Below, piece after piece: positions 1 to 4,793 of a stretch of DNA of 5,681 nt. The notes under the pieces are model-generated. The model was not told the DNA's origin, ran no database searches, and saw only the letters and a list, made by a program, of their open reading frames with translations. The translations under genes were made by a program, and so were the position numbers. This DNA comes from Promethearchaeota archaeon. Its GTDB lineage: Archaea > Asgardarchaeota > Lokiarchaeia > Sigynarchaeales > SOKP01. Every line of letters begins with the position of its first letter. Position 1 is the first letter of the stretch. Location: the NCBI GenBank assembly GCA_019894655.1, contig JAGXNZ010000252.1, forward strand, positions 1-5,681. The letters are read 5' to 3'.

Positions 1-17
1 AAACTTTAAAATTTACT

Positions 18-44
18 TATAATTTCTAAATAAAAGCTTTATTT
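18..44 (+). promoter_or_regulatory. Possible promoter with dyad upstream of the membrane redox gene
   Basis: A TATA-like TTATAATTT lies at 18-26. It is followed by a dyad of 7-bp arms (AAATAAA at 28-34, TTTATTT at 38-44) around a 3-base centre. If the box is real, transcription would start near 45-50, giving a leader of about 40 bases. A second AT-rich box (ATTATAAC, 65-72) sits about 23 bases before the ATG and could instead drive a nearly leaderless transcript. The region is so AT-rich that chance matches are likely. Confidence 0.3.
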
Positions 45-89
45 GTTTTACAACACCAGTTAAGATTATAACAATACGACGTAAGGATT

Positions 90-983
90 ATGAATAAAAA
101 AATTCTCATCTTATTTATCTCAATTATAGGTTTACCATTATTGCTACTGGTCATGAATGGAAATGCAAATCCAACCTATGGAACAAATCATGCTGGTTGT
201 CATGACAATGACCTGGGGTTATATTCAATTTCTGCTGATTTAAATAGCATAAATTCCGTGAATCCCTCGGAAGTTGTTGTTTTTAATATAACTGCCACTG
301 GACCCAATTTATTTGTTCAAGCTCGTAACGAAACCACAGTTGATGGTTTCATGCATAATGGGCAATTAACGATATTTCCTACTACTGATAGAATATTGGA
401 TAACTCTACAGAAGATAAAGATTTGGGTTCAAACGCTATGATTGTTACTTTTAATATTACGATTCCTGATACAGAAGAAGGGTTTTACTATCTTTTCATT
501 CTAGCAGGAGATGATACCAGTGCACAACCAAATTTTGATTCTGTAAGAATAGGTTTTAGTGTTGGAGGTGTAGCCCCCCCTGAGCCTGAGATCGAAATAT
601 TTGATCACTTTGGATTGATCATCGGTTTATCTGCTTTAATATTATTGAGCCTTGGGACCATCCTTGTATTAATAAACGAAAACAAATTTGTGAAAATTCA
701 CGGAATATTTAGCGGAGCTTCTTGGATTTTAACTCTGATCAACGCTATTTCTTTAATTAACCTTAACCTTGGTTTTGATCTAAATGTATTATTTTCATTT
801 GAGCCCTTTGGAGTTCATGTAAGTCATATCATATTAGGAGCTGCAGGTTTATTTACAGGACTTCTTAGTATGCTATTTGGAATAGCTGCTGAGCGCAAGT
901 ATGCCAAATTAACGGGATACATTACTTTAGTTTGCTGGTGGACAGCATTCTTTTTAGGTCTTATATTAGTTCCTTTATTTTAA
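90..983 (+). CDS. Exported membrane protein with HxxCH motif and four-helix, cytochrome b561-like C-terminal region
   Basis: This 297-residue protein has no family I can name with certainty. Residues 1-26 form a signal peptide (KK, hydrophobic core, likely cleavage after Ala26). Residues 27-165 are a beta-rich domain with four N-glycosylation sequons (N66, N80, N105, N122), so it should lie outside the cell. It begins with H34-A-G-C37-H38, a CxxCH-like heme motif lacking the first Cys. A Pro/Glu linker (161-170) leads to four membrane helices near 174-195, 204-224, 243-265 and 272-295. Basic residues fall in the two predicted inner loops. Histidines H173, H204, H243 and H246 sit at helix ends, as in b-type cytochromes. 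This suggests, but does not prove, a heme-carrying electron-transfer anchor for the two downstream redox genes. The start follows a weak AAGGA only 2 bases from the ATG, and an in-frame stop at 69-71 excludes a long extension. Confidence 0.75.
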   Translation: MNKKILILFISIIGLPLLLLVMNGNANPTYGTNHAGCHDNDLGLYSISADLNSINSVNPSEVVVFNITATGPNLFVQARNETTVDGFMHNGQLTIFPTTDRILDNSTEDKDLGSNAMIVTFNITIPDTEEGFYYLFILAGDDTSAQPNFDSVRIGFSVGGVAPPEPEIEIFDHFGLIIGLSALILLSLGTILVLINENKFVKIHGIFSGASWILTLINAISLINLNLGFDLNVLFSFEPFGVHVSHIILGAAGLFTGLLSMLFGIAAERKYAKLTGYITLVCWWTAFFLGLILVPLF

Positions 984-2519
984 ATGGAAGTGTTAAGAAA
1001 AATGAATGAGACAATAACTAAGAAAAAAACAAACGGAAAGTTAACCCAAACTCCAGAAAAAGTAAAGAGAAGGGAAAGAAAGCGTAATTTCGAAGAAATT
1101 GTTAAAGAATTTATTTCCCCCTACCATGTAAGCACTAATAGATACGAGCTTGAATCTGCATCCGCTGACCTTACATCACTACCATCGTATCATTATAAAT
1201 TCAAAAAGAATTATCTTGCTAGTATTATTGTTCGGCCTGCTGATACAGAGAGCTTATCCATGTTAATTAAGAAGTGTTGGGAGCTTTCACTACCTATAAC
1301 AATAAGAGCTGCTGGCACGTCGTGCTTTTCTTCATCAACTCCTGCAAAGGGTGGAGTGATAATCGACATGCGTCGCATTAACAAAGTTGAGAATATCGAC
1401 ACTGAAAAAATGACAGTCAGAGTGGGGGCAGGAATATCGTGGTTAAATCTAATGGAAAAACTTTCAGATTATGGACTTGCTCCTAAAGCTTATCCTACTA
1501 GCTTCAAAACTTCTTGTGTGGGTGGTTTTATTGCAACGCCTGGGAAAGCAGGAATCGGGGTTCCAAAGTATGGTACAATGGCCGATTCAATACTATCGTT
1601 AACATTGGTTCTTCCTAATGGAAAAATCGAACATATTTCTAAGGACTCGAATGGAGAAATATCGCTTGATGATATTACTGGAACTTATGGTATATACGGC
1701 GCGATCTCAGAGGTAGAGTTATCTCTTACAAATTTAAAAACTTCGTTAGAGATTGAAGGCTATGGATTTTCCTCTCTTGAAGATGCTATTAATTATTATA
1801 AAGCCTTAATAAGTAATGCACAAGATAAACCATTTTTTCTATCAATTTCAGAACGACAGTTTGAACAATACTCTCACATCAATTTTCCAAGTCAAGATTG
1901 GTTAGTTTGGGCCGTTTTTTACGATGATCCAGAAGAAACAGTTAGGAGCGTTTCAGCTTCTGATAGAATAGCTCAAAATTTTAAAGGTGTTAGAATAGAT
2001 GATTCTTATTTAAAAGAAAAATGGCGTGATATTAGCGACGCTGAAGTGGCTATTGGAAGGACAAGTAGGAATATTATTTTCCAGGAATATTGGATTTCAA
2101 ATGAGAGATTACTTTCATTTTATGAGGGTTATGTAAAAAGAGCCAGTAAGTATAAATTTCCTATCGCAACTTACACGATTTCTGGGGAAGAAGGTTGGAG
2201 CCGAGTAAAAATATTTGGTCTTTCAGATATTACCAGACCATCTGAATTTTTTACCGTCAAAGCATTTTTGCACGATTTGTCCAAGGAAGCATTTAAGCAA
2301 GGAGATAGCCTTTACACTATTGGGATAGTTAATACTTTTTATTTGCGAAAATACCGAAGAGAATTTGTAAAAAATAGAAAAGTATTGAAGGATAAGCTAG
2401 ATCCCAAAGATATGTTTAACTCCTATCGTATAGTTAAAGCTAGAATGAAACAATGGCGGATTTCACTACTTTTTACGACAGCTAAATTGCTGTATAAGAT
2501 CTCTTTTCGGAAAAAGTAA
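984..2519 (+). CDS. GlcD-like FAD-binding oxidase (FAD_binding_4/PCMH type)
   Basis: This 511-residue flavoprotein belongs to the GlcD/D-lactate dehydrogenase superfamily, which oxidises 2-hydroxyacids and passes electrons to an iron-sulfur partner. The FAD domain spans about 78-250. It shows VRPADTESL (83-91), the pyrophosphate loop R108-AAGTS, GGVIIDM (123-129), V146-x-V-G-A-G, S173-x-x-x-x-CVGG (to 181), KYGTMAD (195-201) and the TGTYGIYGAISEVEL stretch (232-246). The family C-terminal signature is recognisable as LKDKLDPKDMFNS (468-480). The usual C-terminal GxGNxH substrate/metal motif is not visible, so substrate use may differ. After 481 there is a basic amphipathic tail (RMKQWRISLLFTTAKLLYKI) that could touch the membrane. 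The N-terminus (1-35) is very basic. The gene follows the upstream stop directly, indicating co-transcription. The true start may be the ATG at 1002. The family call is firm; the substrate is unknown. Confidence 0.9.
   Translation: MEVLRKMNETITKKKTNGKLTQTPEKVKRRERKRNFEEIVKEFISPYHVSTNRYELESASADLTSLPSYHYKFKKNYLASIIVRPADTESLSMLIKKCWELSLPITIRAAGTSCFSSSTPAKGGVIIDMRRINKVENIDTEKMTVRVGAGISWLNLMEKLSDYGLAPKAYPTSFKTSCVGGFIATPGKAGIGVPKYGTMADSILSLTLVLPNGKIEHISKDSNGEISLDDITGTYGIYGAISEVELSLTNLKTSLEIEGYGFSSLEDAINYYKALISNAQDKPFFLSISERQFEQYSHINFPSQDWLVWAVFYDDPEETVRSVSASDRIAQNFKGVRIDDSYLKEKWRDISDAEVAIGRTSRNIIFQEYWISNERLLSFYEGYVKRASKYKFPIATYTISGEEGWSRVKIFGLSDITRPSEFFTVKAFLHDLSKEAFKQGDSLYTIGIVNTFYLRKYRREFVKNRKVLKDKLDPKDMFNSYRIVKARMKQWRISLLFTTAKLLYKISFRKK
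986..992 (+). promoter_or_regulatory. Ribosome binding site inside the annotated 5' end of the FAD oxidase gene
   Basis: GGAAGTG differs at one base from the archaeal consensus GGAGGTG and lies 9 bases before an in-frame ATG at 1002. No comparable site precedes the ATG at 984, which directly abuts the previous stop (TAAATG). The site therefore favours initiation at 1002 (505 residues), or reinitiation at 984 after termination of the upstream gene. Confidence 0.45.
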
Positions 2520-2543
2520 ATAACATAATAAAAAAAGTCAAAT

Positions 2544-2615
2544 AAAATATAACAGTTAGAATTAATTAAGTGAAGCCATTCTTTGAAGTTGGTAAGTAAT
2601 AAAAAGAACAGAGGA
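2544..2615 (+). promoter_or_regulatory. Possible internal promoter and ribosome binding site before the CCG iron-sulfur gene
   Basis: The 103-base gap after the FAD oxidase gene contains no T-rich terminator, so read-through is likely. An AAAATATA box at 2544-2551 could add an internal start near 2575. GAGGA at 2611-2615, 7 bases before the ATG at 2623, is a good ribosome binding site and supports that start. The binding site is the firmer part; the TATA box may be chance. Confidence 0.4.
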
Positions 2616-2622
2616 TATAAAT

Positions 2623-4002
2623 ATGAGTGAAGGTAAAGATAAAAATAACATACGCGATGTTGTCACAACCGGTCCACCGGTTGCCGGTTTAGTCTCTCCT
2701 TCTAGAGAGAATTTAATTGAACCAAAAACAAAGGAAAAAGACGAAAAATTCGGTTATGATCGTTGTACTCATTGTGGGTATTGTCGTCACGTTTGCAAAG
2801 TCTATAATACCTCTTGGTCAGAAACTGATTATGCTGGTGGACGAAATAGAATTATTAAAGCATTAGATCGTAAGGACATCAAGTTTGATAAAGAAGAAAT
2901 AATACCCTCTGTTTATCGCTGTATGCTCTGTGGTAATTGTAAAGTAGTCTGTCCTGTAGGAATTGATACGCTTGAAGTGTTTCAGAATTTTCGTAAATCC
3001 GTTGTTAAAAGAGGCGCTATGCCTGAGAAGTTAAAAGGCTTAAGAAAATCAATCCTTAGTAATAATAATCCTTTTCTTGAACAACATGATGATAGATTTA
3101 ATTGGTGTGAGGGTTCCGAAGATGGAAAACGAGCCTATGAACGAGCAAAAAATGAACTGGCAGCTATTGATAATGAACTGGCAGCTGGGGATCTAGAAGC
3201 AGGAAAACAAAAGCCCCATAAAGTTGGTTATTTTGTTGGATGCACATCTGCTTATCGTAATAAAGAGCTAGTCAACGCAACAAGTGAAGTTTTAGGAAAA
3301 CTGGGAATTGAATTTTATGTTTTCCCGGATGAAAGATGCTGTGGATCAGTGTTATTTCGAACAGGATTAGAAGATGAGGCTTTAGATCTCGTTAAACATA
3401 ACTATAAAATGATACGTGAAAGTGGGGTTGATGAAGTTGTTTTTTCATGTTCAGGATGCTTTTCCACTTTTACTTTAGAATACACTAAGTTTGCAGGTGG
3501 AAACTTAGGTTTTGACCTTTTTCATTTAACGCAATATGCTTTGAAAACTGTAAAAGAGAAGAACTTAAAAATAAGATATACCAAACGAACAAAAGATGAT
3601 CCTCTACTAATAACTTATCACGATCCATGCCATCTAGGGAGATATTGCGGTGTTTATGAAGAACCACGAGAATTACTTCGAATGATTGAAGGAATTAAAT
3701 TATTTGAAATGAAGCATAATAGAGACATGGCTTGGTGTTGTGGCGCAGGAGGCGGAGTTAAAGCCCTATATGGAGATGTCGCTGGCGAAATCGGAAGAGA
3801 TAGAATAGCCGAAACTCGTACTTGTATGGTAAGGATACGCGAGGATAGATTGAAAGAAGCTATTGAAACAAATGCCGAAGTTTTAGTGAGCTCATGTGTA
3901 TTTTGTAAGAACAACTTATTCCAAGTAGCAAATGAGGATAATTCTCCAATAAAAGTAATAGACATTTCACAACTCCTAAACGACTGTGAATTTTATCAGT
4001 AA
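2623..4002 (+). CDS. HdrD/GlcF-like iron-sulfur protein: two [4Fe-4S] motifs plus two CCG domains
   Basis: This 459-residue protein is predicted to be cytoplasmic. It has the HdrC-then-HdrB order typical of HdrD and GlcF. Ferredoxin motifs are C48-x2-C51-x2-C54-x3-C58 and C100-x2-C103-x2-C106-x3-C110-P. The first CCG domain is C207-x31-C239-C240-G-x35-C276-x2-C279, an exact fit to the published CX31-39CCX35-36CXXC range. The second is C336-x35-C372-C373-G-x51-C425-x2-C428, with a stretched last spacer and CVFC in place of the usual CPFC. DPCHLGR (334-340) and CCGAGGG (372-378) are family hallmarks. HdrD-type CCG domains hold noncubane clusters; GlcF-type proteins relay electrons from an FAD subunit. 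Given the adjacent FAD oxidase and membrane protein, a relay role is most likely; disulfide reductase activity cannot be excluded. A charged linker (161-200) contains a short tandem repeat. Residues 1-40 are polar and look unstructured. Confidence 0.92.
   Translation: MSEGKDKNNIRDVVTTGPPVAGLVSPSRENLIEPKTKEKDEKFGYDRCTHCGYCRHVCKVYNTSWSETDYAGGRNRIIKALDRKDIKFDKEEIIPSVYRCMLCGNCKVVCPVGIDTLEVFQNFRKSVVKRGAMPEKLKGLRKSILSNNNPFLEQHDDRFNWCEGSEDGKRAYERAKNELAAIDNELAAGDLEAGKQKPHKVGYFVGCTSAYRNKELVNATSEVLGKLGIEFYVFPDERCCGSVLFRTGLEDEALDLVKHNYKMIRESGVDEVVFSCSGCFSTFTLEYTKFAGGNLGFDLFHLTQYALKTVKEKNLKIRYTKRTKDDPLLITYHDPCHLGRYCGVYEEPRELLRMIEGIKLFEMKHNRDMAWCCGAGGGVKALYGDVAGEIGRDRIAETRTCMVRIREDRLKEAIETNAEVLVSSCVFCKNNLFQVANEDNSPIKVIDISQLLNDCEFYQ
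2666..2683 (+). repeat. GC-rich perfect inverted repeat near the 5' end of the CCG gene
   Basis: CAACCGGT (2666-2673) and ACCGGTTG (2676-2683) are exact reverse complements around a CC centre, starting 43 bases after the start codon. As RNA this would give a 7-bp stem with a UCCA loop. A third CCGGT follows at 2685-2689. It stands out against the AT-rich background. It may affect translation or simply reflect the encoded TTGPPVAGL. Confidence 0.5.
3151..3186 (+). repeat. 15-bp direct repeat in the linker of the CCG protein
   Basis: AATGAACTGGCAGCT occurs at 3151-3165 and again, identically, at 3172-3186, a period of 21 bases or seven codons. It encodes NELAAID-NELAAGD at residues 177-190, between the ferredoxin and CCG parts. 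The reading frame is kept. Exact identity suggests a recent in-frame duplication in a tolerant hinge. Confidence 0.85.
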
Positions 4003-4031
4003 TAAATTATAATTAGTAGTTTAGAATTCTA

Positions 4032-4052
4032 TTTTTAACTTTTTTTAATTTT
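4032..4052 (+). terminator. T-rich terminator after the redox cassette
   Basis: Runs of five (4032-4036), seven (4040-4046) and four (4049-4052) T residues begin 30 bases after the stop codon of the CCG gene. Archaeal RNA polymerase terminates at such U-rich tracts without needing a stem, so this is the likely end of the three-gene transcript. Confidence 0.55.
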
Positions 4053-4065
4053 CTCTCAAATTATA

Positions 4066-4088
4066 TCTATTTTTAATACAAAAATAGA
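4066..4088. repeat. Perfect AT-only inverted repeat (9-bp arms, 5-base loop)
   Basis: TCTATTTTT (4066-4074) and AAAAATAGA (4080-4088) are exact reverse complements around AATAC. It lies just past the T-rich tract and could be a second terminator or RNA-stabilising hairpin for the upstream transcript. In AT-rich spacer some such dyads arise by chance. Confidence 0.4.
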
Positions 4089-4224
4089 AAAGAGTAAAGG
4101 AGAAGTAAATTCAAATAAAAATATCCAAGAAATTAGATTATTTAAATATAATGCTAAGGGCGAAGTTCAAGACTAATTTGAATTAAAATTCTTCCTTTTT
4201 TAAAGAAATAAAACATTACGGAGT

Positions 4225-4253
4225 ATTATAAAGATATGTGCAAATTTTGCACA
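4225..4253 (+). promoter_or_regulatory. Candidate promoter with 17-bp palindromic operator
   Basis: A TATA-like ATTATAAAG (4225-4233) is followed three bases later by a palindrome: TGTGCAAA (4237-4244), a single T, and TTTGCACA (4246-4253). The arms match perfectly over 8 bp. If the TATA box is used, transcription would start near 4255, placing the palindrome between TATA box and start site, a usual place for an archaeal repressor to block initiation. The palindrome is seen directly; its use as an operator is inferred, and the protein that binds it is unknown. Confidence 0.4.
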
Positions 4254-4333
4254 ATTATTAGAAGATAGACTTTTAAAACAATAAACATCAAAATACTAAT
4301 ATTTCTCTCCAAGGCAATTCTGAAAAATTTTGC

Positions 4334-4357
4334 AAGTTTCAATCTGAAACTTTTTTT
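4334..4357 (+). terminator. Hairpin followed by T run (intrinsic-type terminator or dyad)
   Basis: AAGTTTCA (4334-4341) and TGAAACTT (4345-4352) form a perfect 8-bp stem with an ATC loop, running straight into a T7 run (4351-4357). This is the layout of an intrinsic terminator on the plus strand. It would end a transcript of roughly 100 bases begun near 4255. It could also be a protein-binding dyad in the leader of the regulator gene; a further TGAAAC lies at 4375-4380. Confidence 0.4.
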
Positions 4358-4443
4358 CTAAAATTGTACCTATTTGAAACACTACGCTATTCCGAAAATT
4401 TTATTTGTCAGTTCTCGATAATCTTAAATATACATAATCTTTA

Positions 4444-4493
4444 TTATAAATAGAACAAAATTATAAGCATTAAAATAATTATAAAATAGGTGG
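4444..4493 (+). promoter_or_regulatory. Candidate TATA box and ribosome binding site of the winged-helix gene
   Basis: AGGTGG at 4488-4493, four bases before the ATG at 4498, is a good archaeal ribosome binding site and fixes the start. TTATAAAT (4444-4451) could be its TATA box, giving a start near 4472. An alternative CGAAA plus T-rich box lies at 4393-4405. The promoter choice is uncertain; the binding site is convincing. Confidence 0.5.
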
Positions 4494-4497
4494 TTAC

Positions 4498-4755
4498 ATG
4501 ATTGTAGAAGATAAATACTTTATTGCGAATTATGAACAGAAGCTAGATTTATTTTCACTATCGCCCTCAAGTAAATTTATTTTATATTTATTAAAACAAA
4601 GAGGTCCTTTGAAACAACAAGAAATAATAGAAAAGACACTTCTTCCTAAGCGAACAACAGCCTATGCTCTCAAGAAGTTACAAGAACAAAATTTTATAAA
4701 AAAATCTAAGGATTTATTTGATAAACGTGTAAGTATTTTTGAAATACTAGTTTAG
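4498..4755 (+). CDS. Short winged helix-turn-helix DNA-binding protein (MarR/TrmB-like)
   Basis: This 85-residue protein is essentially a single winged-helix domain. Residues 22-35 (SPSSKFILYLLKQR) form the first core helix, G36-P-L-K-Q-Q-E-I-I starts the turn-helix part, P50-K-R-T-T-A-Y-A-L-K-K-L-Q-E-Q is the recognition helix, and 66-84 (FIKKSKDLFDKRVSIFEIL) form the beta wing. Stand-alone domains of this size are common archaeal transcription regulators. No ligand-binding domain or cysteine sensor is present, so it probably acts as a dimer without an obvious effector site, or with a partner. The target is unknown: it is tail-to-tail with the iron permease gene, and the palindrome at 4237-4253 upstream of it is a candidate autoregulatory site. 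The family call rests on fold pattern and is fairly sure. Confidence 0.8.
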   Translation: MIVEDKYFIANYEQKLDLFSLSPSSKFILYLLKQRGPLKQQEIIEKTLLPKRTTAYALKKLQEQNFIKKSKDLFDKRVSIFEILV

Positions 4756-4775
4756 GATTATCATATCTTCTTCTT

Positions 4776-4793
4776 AAAAAGTAAAGAAAAAAA
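4776..4793 (-). terminator. T-rich terminator of the iron permease gene
   Basis: Read on the minus strand, the stop codon is followed at once by seven T, then CTTTAC and five T. This U-rich tract fits archaeal stemless termination. It lies in the 38-base gap between the two convergent genes. Confidence 0.5.

Larger units (their letters stand above)
4003..4497. other. 495-base gene-free region with several dyads
   Basis: I find no convincing protein gene here on either strand; the ATGs seen open only 10-11 codon frames. What it holds, in order: a T-rich terminator (4032-4052); an 11-bp direct repeat TCTATTTTTAA at 4028-4038 and 4066-4076, the second copy forming a hairpin to 4088; an orphan AAGGAG at 4097-4102 with no start codon nearby; GAATT-AA-AATTC (4180-4191) before a T run; a TATA-like box and 17-bp palindrome (4225-4253); a hairpin with T run (4334-4357); and candidate promoter elements for the regulator gene. 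The 10-mer AAATTTTGCA occurs at 4242-4251 and 4325-4334. The density of dyads suggests a regulatory region or small RNA locus rather than a decayed gene. Confidence 0.6.

Noticed and set aside
1211..1402. Open frame of 63 codons on the minus strand
   Set aside because: It lies wholly opposite the FAD-binding core of the oxidase gene, which has strong family motifs; the antisense product has no recognisable domain.
3485..3965. Two minus-strand open frames (60 and 103 codons) opposite the CCG gene
   Set aside because: They mirror the second CCG domain coding sequence, which is clearly the real frame by its cysteine motifs. Neither has a convincing start context.
4151..4186. Eleven-codon frame starting ATGCTAAGG in the intergenic region
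   Set aside because: It has no ribosome binding site and no recognisable product.
4155..4200. Nested GAAG/CTTC and TTCAA/TTGAA pairings before a T run
   Set aside because: The stem is interrupted by an eight-base one-sided loop and is weak. I note it only as part of the dyad-rich gap, not as a terminator.
4236..4268. Ten-codon frame MCKFCTIIRR with a CxxC, 12 bases after GGAG
   Set aside because: The cysteine codons come from the 17-bp palindrome itself. The frame is too short and the spacing poor, so a DNA site is the simpler reading. It could be revisited if ribosome profiling shows signal.
4003..4497. Possible CRISPR array, tRNA or insertion sequence remnant in the gene-free gap
   Set aside because: There is no regularly spaced repeat, no cloverleaf-type arms and no terminal repeat pair with target duplication.
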